A DNA stretch of 64,000 bases from Acetobacter pasteurianus subsp. pasteurianus LMG 1262 = NBRC 106471 (GTDB taxonomy: Bacteria > Pseudomonadota > Alphaproteobacteria > Acetobacterales > Acetobacteraceae), in assembly GCF_000285275.1 (NCBI RefSeq), contig NZ_CADO01000139.1, forward strand, positions 399,183 to 463,182. The letters are read 5' to 3'. Every line of letters starts with the position of its first letter. The first letter of the stretch is position 1. Both the position numbers and the translations under genes were made by a program. The notes under the pieces were generated by a model, which was not told the origin of the DNA, searched no databases, and was given only the letters and a program-made list of their open reading frames with translations. This document shows, one piece after another, positions 37,334-46,263 of the stretch.

Positions 37334-38182
37334 ATGTCGTTTCTTCAGGCTATCATTATCGCTCTTCTTCAGGGAGCAACAGAACTCTTTCCCGTAAGTA
37401 GCCTTGGACATGCTGTTATTCTGCCGGCGTTGTTCCATTGGTCGTACGATCCGCATGATCCGGCGTTTCTGCCATTTCTGGTCATGTTGCATCTGGGTAC
37501 CTCTGTGGCGCTGCTGGTTTTCTTCTGGAAAGACTGGCTGGCCATCTTCAAAGGGGCCAGTGGCAGTTGCGGCCAGCGTATGCAAATGGAAAGCTTGCAT
37601 ATTCTGTGGCTGCTTATTGTGGCCACCATTCCCGCTGTTGTGGTGGGCGGGCTGTTTGAGCACTTTCTGCGCAATCTGTTTGGTTCTGCTTCTTCCGCTG
37701 CCATCTTTCTGTTTTTGAATGGCCTGCTTTTGCTGGTGGTGGAACGGTTGCGCAGCAGTGTGGTGCGTAAAAACGTGAATTCTGTTGCCAGCATGACATC
37801 GCGCGATGCGGTTATTATCGGCCTATTTCAGTGCCTTGCATTTTTTCCGGGGCTTTCGCGTTCTGGCGCAACCATCTGCGGTGGCCTGCTGCGTGGTTTG
37901 CATCATGATACGGCAGCACGCTTTTCCTTTCTGATGGCACAGCCCGTTATTCTGGCCGCCACGGTGCGTGAGGCCTTCAAGATGCGGCATCTGGACCTGC
38001 AACCGGGCCAGATGCGCATTGCCTTGGTGGCAGCGGTTGTCTCTGGCCTGACTGCACTGTTCAGCACGGCTTTTCTGATGCGGTATTTCCGTGATCACGA
38101 CAGATGGGCGCTTTCTCCCTTTGCCTGGTACTGCATGGGCGTAGGCGGTATTGCGACCATTCTGTTCCATTTTATGCACTGA
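37334..38182 (+). CDS. uppP: Undecaprenyl-diphosphatase UppP (BacA)
   Basis: Membrane phosphatase that recycles undecaprenyl pyrophosphate for peptidoglycan and other glycan carriers. It has 282 aa with eight hydrophobic helices. The active-site signatures are LLQGATELFPVSSLGHAV at the N-terminus and FQCLAFFPGLSRSGATI (near 165-181). It lies 15 bp upstream of an APC permease on the same strand. Confidence 0.95.
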   Translation: MSFLQAIIIALLQGATELFPVSSLGHAVILPALFHWSYDPHDPAFLPFLVMLHLGTSVALLVFFWKDWLAIFKGASGSCGQRMQMESLHILWLLIVATIPAVVVGGLFEHFLRNLFGSASSAAIFLFLNGLLLLVVERLRSSVVRKNVNSVASMTSRDAVIIGLFQCLAFFPGLSRSGATICGGLLRGLHHDTAARFSFLMAQPVILAATVREAFKMRHLDLQPGQMRIALVAAVVSGLTALFSTAFLMRYFRDHDRWALSPFAWYCMGVGGIATILFHFMH

Positions 38183-38197
38183 TCCAGAAATAGTCTG

Positions 38198-39724
38198 ATG
38201 GGAGATCTTTCTGGTTCGTCGCGGCGCAAGTCCTTACAGCGTATTGAAAAGGAAAACAGCACCCAACGCCTGAGCAGAACACTGGGTCCCTTGCAACTCA
38301 CCATGTTGGGTGTGGGCTCCACCATTGGCGCTGGCATTTATGTCATGACAGGTACGGCCGCCGCCAATTATGCGGGGCCATCCATCCTTCTGTCGTTTAT
38401 TGTGGCCGGGGTTGCCTGTCTTTTTACGGCTCTTTCCTATGGGGAGCTGGCATCTTCCATGCCAGTTTCTGGCTCTGCCTACACGTATGCTTATGTTTCT
38501 ATGGGGGAACGCTGGGCATGGGCTGTGGGTTGGCTGCTGTTGCTGGAATACGGCATTTCCTGCGCAGGGGTGGCGGCTGGGTTTTCCGGGTATGCGGTCA
38601 GCCTTCTGCAAGATTTTGGCGTGCATGTGCCCGCTGCGTTTTCCACCACCACGCTACAAGTTACGTTTGAAGGGGCATCCCGCCACGTTGCTGCGGGCTG
38701 GCGGATGGATGCCGTAGGCGCTTTTTCTATTCTGGCAGTGTCTTTGCTGCTGGTTTTAGGAGTACGTGAATCCTTCAAAATCAATGCGCTGATTGTTTTT
38801 CTCAAAGTCGGTGTTCTGGCGCTGTTTGTGGCGCTGGGTGTGTGGGAGGTGCATCCCTCTTACTGGACGCCGTTTGTTCCCAAATACGAAGGTGGTTTTC
38901 GGTTTGGCTTCCCCGGTATTTTCCGCGCCGCATCGGTTATCTTTTTTGCGTATGTAGGGTTCGAGGCTGTTTCCACTGCGGCGGGAGAGGCACGAAACCC
39001 TCGGCGCGATGTACCTGTTGGCATTGTGCTCTCGCTTATCATCTGCACGGTTGTGTACATGATTGTGGCTGCCGTGCTGATAGGCGTGGTGCCGTGGCAG
39101 ACGCTGGATGTGGCAGACCCGCTGGCTATAGCCGTTAATGCCATGCATCAGCCGTGGCTGGCTTTGTTTGTAAAGCTGGGGGCCGTTATTGGCCTGTGCT
39201 CTGTGCTGATGGGCCTTTTATATGCCCAAAGCCGCATCTTTTTTGCCATGGCGGAAGATGGGCTGTTGATGCCGATGTTCAGCAAGCTGCATCCGCGTTT
39301 TCAAACACCGTGGATCGGCAGCATTGTGTTGGGGCTAGGTGTGGCGCTGGCTACCGCCACGTTGCCGATTGATATTATTGGTGATCTGGTTAGCCTCGGT
39401 ACAGCCGTGGCTTTTGGTATTGTGTGCTTTACCGTTATCTGGGTGCGCAACAAGGCGCCGGAAATTCCGCGTCGTTTCAGTGTGCCGTGGGGCGGCTTTA
39501 CCGTGCGCGGAATTTGGTTGGGCTATGTGCCGCTTTTGGGAATTTTCTTTTGCGCAACCATGGTGGCGCCGCTTTGCGTGGATATGATTCTGGCCCTGTA
39601 TAAGGGTGACCCCATACCGTTGCTGCTGCTGCTTGCTTATGCCGGCATAGGGTGGGCCAGTTATCGGTTTTATGGTCACGTCCATTCCCGCTTAGGGCGG
39701 GAACAGCGTGAAAAAGCCAAATAA
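38198..39724 (+). CDS. APC family amino acid permease (cationic amino acid transporter-like)
   Basis: Inner-membrane secondary transporter of 508 aa with about 12-13 hydrophobic helices. The APC unwound-helix motif is GVGSTIGAGIYVMTGTAA near 36-53, and AYVGFEAVSTAAGEARNPRRD is typical of the CAT/YfnA group. Substrate is not predictable. The stop codon abuts the stop of the convergent ATP-grasp gene with no gap. Confidence 0.9.
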   Translation: MGDLSGSSRRKSLQRIEKENSTQRLSRTLGPLQLTMLGVGSTIGAGIYVMTGTAAANYAGPSILLSFIVAGVACLFTALSYGELASSMPVSGSAYTYAYVSMGERWAWAVGWLLLLEYGISCAGVAAGFSGYAVSLLQDFGVHVPAAFSTTTLQVTFEGASRHVAAGWRMDAVGAFSILAVSLLLVLGVRESFKINALIVFLKVGVLALFVALGVWEVHPSYWTPFVPKYEGGFRFGFPGIFRAASVIFFAYVGFEAVSTAAGEARNPRRDVPVGIVLSLIICTVVYMIVAAVLIGVVPWQTLDVADPLAIAVNAMHQPWLALFVKLGAVIGLCSVLMGLLYAQSRIFFAMAEDGLLMPMFSKLHPRFQTPWIGSIVLGLGVALATATLPIDIIGDLVSLGTAVAFGIVCFTVIWVRNKAPEIPRRFSVPWGGFTVRGIWLGYVPLLGIFFCATMVAPLCVDMILALYKGDPIPLLLLLAYAGIGWASYRFYGHVHSRLGREQREKAK

Positions 39725-40789
39725 TCAGTCGTTCAACGGGTAGGAAGCCAAAAGCCGCTTCTGGCGCTGCCATAGGCGCACGCCTTCCCACAAATTGGTG
39801 GGAGACCAGCCAGCCTTCTTCTTTTTGGCGCCAATGCGGAAGCTTTCCCGGTAATGATGGAACTGGGCTGCATAGGCTTCGCGCAGCGTGGTGCGGGAAT
39901 CCCAGATATGGATGGCTTCTGAACCTACGCCGTTGATTTCGATAATCTCAAAATCCTTGCCTTCACGTAGCGCTTCGGCAGAACGGAACTTCACATCAAT
40001 ACGCCCGAAATGAAAGTCGGGAATATCCTGCATAATGGCATCAATCTGGCGCGTGAGTTCTGGCGTAATGTCGGCCTTGCCGTTGCGGAAAATGGCCCCT
40101 TTGCAATGGTTGCCCGCAAATACCAGCTCCAGTTCATCACCATCCGGCAAAACTTCTTGCAGGCAGTGGGTCAGGCGCGGGGTATAGATGTGGAGCACTT
40201 TGCTGGTGCGGCTATCTTTTTGCAACAATTGCAGCACCGTATCGCGCCCATTCCCGCGCAGGGCCGGAATGTCCTTGTAAGTGAGGGATGAGATTTCCCC
40301 CATCGGGCTGTCAGGGTGACGAATATAAAACAGTCCGGCTTCGTGCTTCCACGGAATCAGCTTTTGTATCACCAGCCGGATCTTGCGCGGGAAGGCGGCA
40401 AGGGCTGCTTTCAGTTCTTCTTCCGTGCGCACCAGTTTTACGCCGGTGCCGTTGCACCCAATATCGGGCTTAACCACGACAGGTAGGGTGAGGCCCTTGG
40501 CCTGCATGGCTGTATGAGCACGAGCAAGATCATGCATGCCGGTTGGGAGCGTGACGTAAGGTGCAATCCAGCGTTTGGCATAATTGCCTGCCATATCCAG
40601 AATGCTGCTTTTGCTTTCACCGCACAGGCCGCCCGTTTCAATACGCGGGTTGGCGGCTGTGGGCAGGGTAACATCCCCATAGCGCAGGCCAAGCAGAATC
40701 CAGTATGCCACAACGGGCGTGTAAAAAACCCAACCAGGCCAGAATTCAAAAAGGGAGAGAGGAGAAGGCTGTTTTTCGGCCTGTGTCAT
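39725..40789 (-). CDS. ATP-grasp domain protein with hydrophobic N-terminus, function unknown
   Basis: 354 aa from the ATG at 40789. An N-terminal hydrophobic segment (FWPGWVFYTPVVAYWILLGL, about 15-34) could anchor it to the membrane. An ATP-grasp fold follows: LPVVVKPDIGCNGTG for ATP binding, later GRIDVKF and EIIEINGVGSE for Mg ligands. The family makes carboxylate-amine or similar ligations (D-Ala-D-Ala ligase-like), but the substrate is unknown. Its start overlaps the stop of a DedA gene by ATGA, so the two are co-translated. Confidence 0.85.
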   Translation of the reverse strand: MTQAEKQPSPLSLFEFWPGWVFYTPVVAYWILLGLRYGDVTLPTAANPRIETGGLCGESKSSILDMAGNYAKRWIAPYVTLPTGMHDLARAHTAMQAKGLTLPVVVKPDIGCNGTGVKLVRTEEELKAALAAFPRKIRLVIQKLIPWKHEAGLFYIRHPDSPMGEISSLTYKDIPALRGNGRDTVLQLLQKDSRTSKVLHIYTPRLTHCLQEVLPDGDELELVFAGNHCKGAIFRNGKADITPELTRQIDAIMQDIPDFHFGRIDVKFRSAEALREGKDFEIIEINGVGSEAIHIWDSRTTLREAYAAQFHHYRESFRIGAKKKKAGWSPTNLWEGVRLWQRQKRLLASYPLND

Positions 40790-41352
40790 GTCTTCTGTTT
40801 CTGTGCTCGGGCAACCAAACGGCCCATAAAGAAAATAACCAGCACAAACCCGGCCAGCCCAGCCCAGCGCCACGCGCCAAGATGATCCAGAATAAACCCA
40901 CCAACATGGAGCGAAAGCGCAAAAAGCGCGGTTGTCCAGATAAGTGTGGCCAGAAATGTAGCGGCGGTAAATATAGGCAAACCCGCATTAAAAAAACCGC
41001 TTGCCGTATAAAGCGGCAACCGGGTGCCCGGAATAAAGCGGCTGACAAATACAACCCAGAACAGGTTTTTGGAAAGCCAGACTTTCTGGTTTTCCATCTG
41101 AGCCGTGTTCACCCACCTTTGGGCGGGTTTCCAGCGCGCAGCCAGATAGCCCAAGCCGTAAAGCCCCACATCGCCTGTTACAATGCCAATATACAAAGCA
41201 ATGAGTGCTGTAATGGGAGAGAGCGTATGGAGGTTAACCTGAATGGCCGTAATAACCGTAGCCGCATCTTCCAACACAAATGTAGCCAGAATGACGATAA
41301 TAACCTGTGCAAGCGGGTAAGCGGCGGTAAGTTCCAGAAACTGATCCAGCAA
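40786..41352 (-). CDS. DedA family membrane protein
   Basis: 188 aa with about five hydrophobic helices. The conserved DedA motif is FVSRFIPGTRLPLYTASGFF (near 102-121), with the upstream acidic residues in FVLEDAA. Some DedA proteins are now known to flip undecaprenyl phosphate or other lipids across the membrane. It lies upstream of and overlaps the ATP-grasp gene, and uppP is about 3.5 kb away. Confidence 0.9.
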   Translation of the reverse strand: MLDQFLELTAAYPLAQVIIVILATFVLEDAATVITAIQVNLHTLSPITALIALYIGIVTGDVGLYGLGYLAARWKPAQRWVNTAQMENQKVWLSKNLFWVVFVSRFIPGTRLPLYTASGFFNAGLPIFTAATFLATLIWTTALFALSLHVGGFILDHLGAWRWAGLAGFVLVIFFMGRLVARAQKQKT

Positions 41353-41493
41353 AGAAGGGTATCTCTCTCCGGCCAGAACAGCACGGTCTTGAAGGTTTTA
41401 AGAGTGTGAGCAGGGCTCCAACAGGCTCTTTTGTGACAGTATTGTCAAGGGGTGGTGGCGGGTATTGGGGGATGTGGTGGTAAGCAAAAACAA

Positions 41494-41529
41494 GGAATAA
41501 AGAAGATGGCCTGACAAAGGCCTTATTCC
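41494..41529. promoter_or_regulatory. Inverted repeat overlapping the -35 region of the mltB-rlpA operon
   Basis: The outer arms GGAATAA (41494-41500) and TTATTCC (41523-41529) and the inner GGCC/GGCC arms (41508-41511 with 41519-41522) are complementary, with a 7-nt bulge on the left. The repeat overlaps the predicted -35 and spacer of the next promoter. Confidence 0.5.
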
Positions 41530-41539
41530 ACTATATTCT
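41511..41539 (+). promoter_or_regulatory. Predicted sigma-70 type promoter for the mltB-rlpA-dac operon
   Basis: CTGACA (41511-41516), 17-bp spacer, TATTCT (41534-41539). A start about 41546 would give a leader of roughly 35 nt before the ATG at 41581. A TGACA-GTAT-TGTCA repeat lies further upstream at 41434-41447. Confidence 0.45.
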
Positions 41540-41580
41540 ACGGCTTTGAATGTTACACAGATCAGAAGCGTGAAGCCTTA

Positions 41581-42576
41581 ATGCTACGAAGAAAACTTCT
41601 TGTTGGTGGGGCTTCTGCTCTGTTCGCCACACCTGTATTGGCCCGCACCACTGCGGCGATAGCCCCGCATCCCGCTGCTTCATCCAGTTACTCTACCTTT
41701 CTGGCAGGCGTGCGGCGTGAAGCCATAGGGCAGGGTATTTCTGCCTCTGTGGTGGATCAGGCGCTCGCACTTACCACCCAGCCAAATGCCAAGGTGCTTA
41801 AGGCAGACCGGCATCAGCCAGAATTCACCCTGACATGGGCGCAATATAAAGATCGGGTTCTTACGGAAAAGAAAATTTCCGATGGGCTTGCGGCTGTTGG
41901 GCAACGTGCAGCGCTGCTCAACCGTATCAGTTCCACATATGGCGTTGGTAAAGGGGCTATTGCAGGTATCTGGGGGCTGGAATCTGCTTACGGCACACGC
42001 ATGGGCACATTCCATGTGATCGATGCCCTGGCGACTCTGGCCTATGATGGCAGGCGTTCGGCTTTTTTCCGCTCAGAACTCATGAAGGCGCTGAGCATTC
42101 TGGGGCAGGGTGATATTACACCCGCAGGCATGCTGGGCAGCTATGCAGGGGCCATGGGGCAGCCGCAGTTTATGCCCAGCGCCTATTTGCGTTACGCAGT
42201 CAGTTACCCGGAAGGTGGGCGGCGCGATATCTGGCATAATGAAGCCGATGTTTTTGCCTCTATCGCCAATTATCTGGCCAAGTGCCATTGGCTGCCCGGC
42301 CAGCCGTGGGGTGAGGAAGTATTGCTGCCTGATACCATAACACAGGCACAAATTGGCCGTACGGCTGTGCATCCCATTTCATGGTGGGCGCAGCAGGGTG
42401 TGCGGCCACGCGCAGGGCAGTTTTCAAGCGCTGTGCAGGAAGGTGCCATTATCCGCCCGGATGGGGTGGGGGGTGAAGCCTTTATCGTCTATCATAATTT
42501 CAACGTGATCCGCCGCTACAACCCCTCCGATTTCTACGCGCTGGGTGTAGGGCTTCTTGGTGATGCAATAACGTGA
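41581..42576 (+). CDS. Lytic murein transglycosylase, MltB-like
   Basis: Cleaves peptidoglycan glycan strands to anhydromuropeptides. It has 331 aa. A signal peptide (MLRRKLLVGGASALFATPVLA, cleavage near 21) precedes the MltB/SLT2 domain: FTLTWAQYKDRVLTEKKI, then the catalytic glutamate in GIWGLESAYGT and AMGQPQFMPSAYLRYA. It is the first gene of a long run and its stop overlaps the rlpA GTG start. Confidence 0.9.
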   Translation: MLRRKLLVGGASALFATPVLARTTAAIAPHPAASSSYSTFLAGVRREAIGQGISASVVDQALALTTQPNAKVLKADRHQPEFTLTWAQYKDRVLTEKKISDGLAAVGQRAALLNRISSTYGVGKGAIAGIWGLESAYGTRMGTFHVIDALATLAYDGRRSAFFRSELMKALSILGQGDITPAGMLGSYAGAMGQPQFMPSAYLRYAVSYPEGGRRDIWHNEADVFASIANYLAKCHWLPGQPWGEEVLLPDTITQAQIGRTAVHPISWWAQQGVRPRAGQFSSAVQEGAIIRPDGVGGEAFIVYHNFNVIRRYNPSDFYALGVGLLGDAIT

Positions 42577-43439
42577 AAAAACTCGCCCTTGTAGGGTGCC
42601 TGGCAGTGCTGGCCTGTTCGCGCCAGCAGCCCGTGGCACAGCAGGATCTGCATTATACAGTTGGGCCGGCATGGCAGGCCGCCGGCAAGTGGTTTTACCC
42701 GCGGGAAGACTTTGCATGGCAAGGCACAGGTTTGGCTGTAAGGGAGCCTGCACAGGCAGAAGGGCATCTGACAGCGGATGGTGAGGTCTGGCATGCCGCC
42801 AGCATGACAGGCAGCCATCAGACGTTACAGCTACCCGCCGTGGTGCGCGTAACCAATCTGGATAACGGACGGCAGATTGTGATCCGCCTGAATGATCGTG
42901 GCCCGAATGACCCGGGGCGCATGATCGGCCTTACCCCACGTGCCGCAGATTTGCTTGGCGTGGGTAAGGAGTCTGCACGTGTGCAGGTGGTGGAAGATGA
43001 AATGGCCAGCAGGCAGTTTGCCGAAGTTCTGCCCGGCGGCCCCATGTTGCAGATTAGTGCTGCTCCGCTGGAAAAAGTGCAGCAAACGGCATTAGGTAAC
43101 GCGCCGGTGGATAGGCAGGGCCTTACAGTTCTGGCAGATAACACCACGCAGGAAACGCCTGCGCCGGGCAAGGTGGTGCTGGCAGATCTGCCAGCCACTG
43201 TTATGCAGGGCGCGCCTGTGTCCAGCATGCTGTGGGTGGAAACCATGGACTTTACATCCCGCTTGGCCGCTATGCGGCAGGCGGCGGCACAAGCTGCCAG
43301 CGTTCGGCCTGTGTTTTTGGGGCATAGCACAATGTGGGCTGTGCGCTACGGGCCTTTTACGACTATAAGCGAAGCAGATGCCGCCCTTAAGCGAGCACTT
43401 GCTACTGGTTTAACCGGATCTCATATCGTCGTCGAATAG
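42573..43439 (+). CDS. rlpA: RlpA-like lipoprotein with DPBB and SPOR domains
   Basis: 288 aa from GTG at 42573, coupled to the previous gene by GTGA. A lipobox LAVLAC ends the signal at about Cys11. The double-psi beta-barrel is recognisable at VTNLDNGRQIVIRLNDRGPNDPGRMIGL in parts (about 89-118), and a C-terminal SPOR-like segment (about 215-288) should bind denuded peptidoglycan. RlpA acts as a lytic transglycosylase in Pseudomonas; activity here is inferred. Confidence 0.88.
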   Translation: MKKLALVGCLAVLACSRQQPVAQQDLHYTVGPAWQAAGKWFYPREDFAWQGTGLAVREPAQAEGHLTADGEVWHAASMTGSHQTLQLPAVVRVTNLDNGRQIVIRLNDRGPNDPGRMIGLTPRAADLLGVGKESARVQVVEDEMASRQFAEVLPGGPMLQISAAPLEKVQQTALGNAPVDRQGLTVLADNTTQETPAPGKVVLADLPATVMQGAPVSSMLWVETMDFTSRLAAMRQAAAQAASVRPVFLGHSTMWAVRYGPFTTISEADAALKRALATGLTGSHIVVE

Positions 43440-43445
43440 GGAAAA

Positions 43446-44666
43446 ATGTTGCAGACTCGACGGTTCTTACTCGCAGGGGGCGCTGCCCTTTTCTCTGGTG
43501 CCTATGCGCTTGATGCCATGGCACGGCCTCGCCACCACGGCGCGGCGGCCAAAGGTGCAGCACCTGCGGCGGCCCAGCCTGCTGTGCCGGGGGCGGATAC
43601 ACCCGCCACCACGCCCGTGGGGCCGGTGGACACACAGGCACGCTGGGCCTGCATTCTGGATTACAATAGCGGTGCCACACTGCTTGAGAAAAATGCAGAT
43701 GAGCGCATGCCCCCATCATCCCTTACCAAGATGATGACGGCATACGTCACATTTGGCATGCTCAAATCTGGCCGCTTGAAGCTGGATCAGATGTTGCCCG
43801 TAAGTGAACGTGCATGGCGTATGCAGGGTTCACGCATGTTTGTGCCTTTGGGGCAAAGCGTGAGCGTGCAGGATCTTATTCAGGGCATGGTCATCCAGTC
43901 CGGTAATGATGCCTGTATTGTAATTGCAGAAGGCATTTCCGGCTCGGAAGAGCAGTTTGTGGCGCTGATGAACGATACAGCCACCAAGCTGGGGCTAACC
44001 AATTCGCACTTCATGAACGCAACTGGCTGGCCGGCAGAAAATCATTACATGTCTGCACGGGATGTGGCCTATCTGGCCCTGCGTCTGATCCATGATTTCC
44101 CAGAATACTACCACTTCTTCTCGGAAAAAGAGTTCCTGTTTAACAAGATCAGGCAGGAAAACCGGAACTCTCTGGTGGTCAAGGGTCTGGCCGATGGGCT
44201 GAAAACCGGCCACACAGATGCAGGTGGTTTTGGCCTGTGCGCATCTTCCGAGCGCGAAGGGCGGCGTGTGGTGCTGGCTGTTAACGGCCTGCCTTCTTCC
44301 GCAGCCCGTGGGCGGGAAGCTGAGCGCCTGATGGGCTGGGCTTTTGCCAATTTTGAAACCGCACAGATTGTCAGCAAAGGCGATGTGCTGGAGCAGGCGC
44401 CCGTATGGATGGGCGTGACCCAGACAGTGCCGCTGGTGGCTGCGCAGGATTTCAAAATCCTTCTGCCACATGGTTGGCGCAACGGCACGCATCTGGCGCT
44501 GGACTATAACGGCCCGATTATTGCGCCTGTGCAGGCTGGGCAGGTTGTGGGGCAGCTTACAGTGGCGCTCCCCGGTGGGCGGCAGGCCAGTATTCCGGTG
44601 CAAGCTGGGCAGAGCGTGCCTGCACTGGGCTTTTTGGGGCGGGCTGCACGTCGGCTGCACCTGTAA
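43446..44666 (+). CDS. D-alanyl-D-alanine carboxypeptidase (class A PBP, DacA/DacC type)
   Basis: Periplasmic low-molecular-weight penicillin-binding protein that trims pentapeptides. It has 406 aa. A signal peptide and Ala/Pro linker come first, then SxxK at S92-K95, SxN at S151-N153, KTG at K252-G254, and a C-terminal PBP5-like beta domain ending in an amphipathic tail for membrane contact. It follows rlpA by 6 bp and precedes tmk by 3 bp, the usual alphaproteobacterial order. Confidence 0.94.
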   Translation: MLQTRRFLLAGGAALFSGAYALDAMARPRHHGAAAKGAAPAAAQPAVPGADTPATTPVGPVDTQARWACILDYNSGATLLEKNADERMPPSSLTKMMTAYVTFGMLKSGRLKLDQMLPVSERAWRMQGSRMFVPLGQSVSVQDLIQGMVIQSGNDACIVIAEGISGSEEQFVALMNDTATKLGLTNSHFMNATGWPAENHYMSARDVAYLALRLIHDFPEYYHFFSEKEFLFNKIRQENRNSLVVKGLADGLKTGHTDAGGFGLCASSEREGRRVVLAVNGLPSSAARGREAERLMGWAFANFETAQIVSKGDVLEQAPVWMGVTQTVPLVAAQDFKILLPHGWRNGTHLALDYNGPIIAPVQAGQVVGQLTVALPGGRQASIPVQAGQSVPALGFLGRAARRLHL

Positions 44667-44669
44667 TCC

Positions 44670-45314
44670 ATGGCTTGTGGCATGTTCATAACGTTGGAAG
44701 GCGCAGAAGGGGTGGGAAAGTCCACCCAGCTGCGGCTTTTGAAGGAAAATCTGGAAGCACAGGGCCAGAAAGTTCTGGCCACGCGTGAGCCGGGAGGTTC
44801 TGCCGGGGCGGAAGATCTGCGCCAGCTTTTGCTTTTTGGTAAAAATCCGCTTTCTGCCCGGGCAGAAATTCTCACCCATTTTGCCGCACGGTATGATCAC
44901 GTTGATCAGGTTATTCTGCCCGCCCTCAAGGCCGGGCAGATTGTGCTGTGTGATCGCTTTACCGATTCCACCATGGCATATCAGGGATATGGGCGCGCCA
45001 ATGGTGATCCGGCTATTTTAAGCCTGATTGAAACATTGCAAAAACAGCTTGGTTTACAGCCAGATGTAACCTTTCTGCTGCAAGCGCCACGCGCTATCTC
45101 CCGCCAACGTCTGGCTGCGCGTGGTGCGCCAACAGACAGGTATGAACAGGCGGATGAGGATTTTCATGCCCGTTTGGCAGATGGGTTTGCACATATCGCC
45201 AGGGCCGAGCCGCAGCGGGTGGTGGTGGTGGATACTTCCGTCTATTCGGCAGAGCAGGTGAATGCCCAGATTCTGAAAGATATCCAGACCCGTCTGGCCC
45301 ATGCCGAGGGCTGA
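44670..45314 (+). CDS. tmk: Thymidylate kinase
   Basis: Phosphorylates dTMP to dTDP. It has 214 aa. The P-loop is GAEGVGKS (11-18), DR(F/Y) is at CDRFTDSTMAYQGYGR and LID lysine/arginine segments are present. The ATG at 44670 is used; a Met at 44682 is closer to the usual N-terminus. It overlaps holB by 14 bases. Confidence 0.95.
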   Translation: MACGMFITLEGAEGVGKSTQLRLLKENLEAQGQKVLATREPGGSAGAEDLRQLLLFGKNPLSARAEILTHFAARYDHVDQVILPALKAGQIVLCDRFTDSTMAYQGYGRANGDPAILSLIETLQKQLGLQPDVTFLLQAPRAISRQRLAARGAPTDRYEQADEDFHARLADGFAHIARAEPQRVVVVDTSVYSAEQVNAQILKDIQTRLAHAEG

Positions 45315-46263
45315 GGGCGTGCAGGAGCCGCGCTTGGCATCTTTGCAACTGCGTGGGCATCAGGCCGCTTTGCAGGCGTTTCGGCAGGCCATGCAGGGTG
45401 GGCGCTTGCCCCATGCGTGGCTGATTACGGGGGCACCGGGCATTGGCAAGGCTACATTCGCGTTCCGGCTGGCACGCATATTGCTGGGCGGGGAGGATGA
45501 ACTGAGCCCCGCTGGGCGGCGTGTTTCTGCCGCCACTCATGCAGATTTGCTGGTGGTTGCCCGCGGGTTTGATGAAAAACGCCAGAAATACCGCAGCGAG
45601 ATTGTGGCCGATGATGTGCGCCCCATTAACTCCTTTTTGCGGCGCACAGCGGCAGAAGGTGGGTGGCGCGTTGTGATTGTGGATGGCGCGGAGTACATGA
45701 ACCGCAGTGCGGCCAACGCCGTGCTGAAAATTCTGGAAGAGCCACCACCTGCTACGGTATTGTTGTTAACCTGTTCTGCTCCGGGGCGGCTTTTGCCCAC
45801 CATCCGTAGCCGATGCCGCAAGTTGGAACTGGCTCCGTTGGATGCGGCAGATATGTCTGCCGTGCTGCGGGCACAGGCTCCAGAGGCTTCGGATACAGAA
45901 ATACAGCGTGTTATGGCAGAAGCCCACGGCGCGCCGGGGCGTGCTCTGGCGTTGCTGGCAGATAAGGGTGGTGAAATTGCCAGCCTTGTGCACGAAGTGG
46001 TGCAGGGTATTACGCCATTACGCAGCTATGAGGTTGCAGAAACCATTTTACGTAGGGATTATGGTTTCAGTCTGTTTTTCAGCCTGTTATCAGACACACT
46101 CCAGATACAGGCCCGTCAGGCGGCGCGGCAGGGCAACCCGCAATGTGTGGCCTTGGCCAATGCGTGGGAAGCCACCATGCGCAAGCACGCCGAGACGGAG
46201 CGCTTTAATCTGGATAAACAGGAAGCCCTGCTTGAAGCTATGACGATTGCGAGCCGAGAATGA
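45301..46263 (+). CDS. holB: DNA polymerase III delta' subunit
   Basis: Clamp-loader subunit of 320 aa. A degenerate P-loop GAPGIGKATFAF, DEL-type region VVIVDGAEYMNRSAANAVLKILEEPP and the SRC motif SRCRKLEL are typical of delta'. The start overlaps tmk, and the stop overlaps metG (ATGA). The ATG at 45301 is probable; GTG at 45319 is an alternative. Confidence 0.92.
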   Translation: MPRAEGVQEPRLASLQLRGHQAALQAFRQAMQGGRLPHAWLITGAPGIGKATFAFRLARILLGGEDELSPAGRRVSAATHADLLVVARGFDEKRQKYRSEIVADDVRPINSFLRRTAAEGGWRVVIVDGAEYMNRSAANAVLKILEEPPPATVLLLTCSAPGRLLPTIRSRCRKLELAPLDAADMSAVLRAQAPEASDTEIQRVMAEAHGAPGRALALLADKGGEIASLVHEVVQGITPLRSYEVAETILRRDYGFSLFFSLLSDTLQIQARQAARQGNPQCVALANAWEATMRKHAETERFNLDKQEALLEAMTIASRE

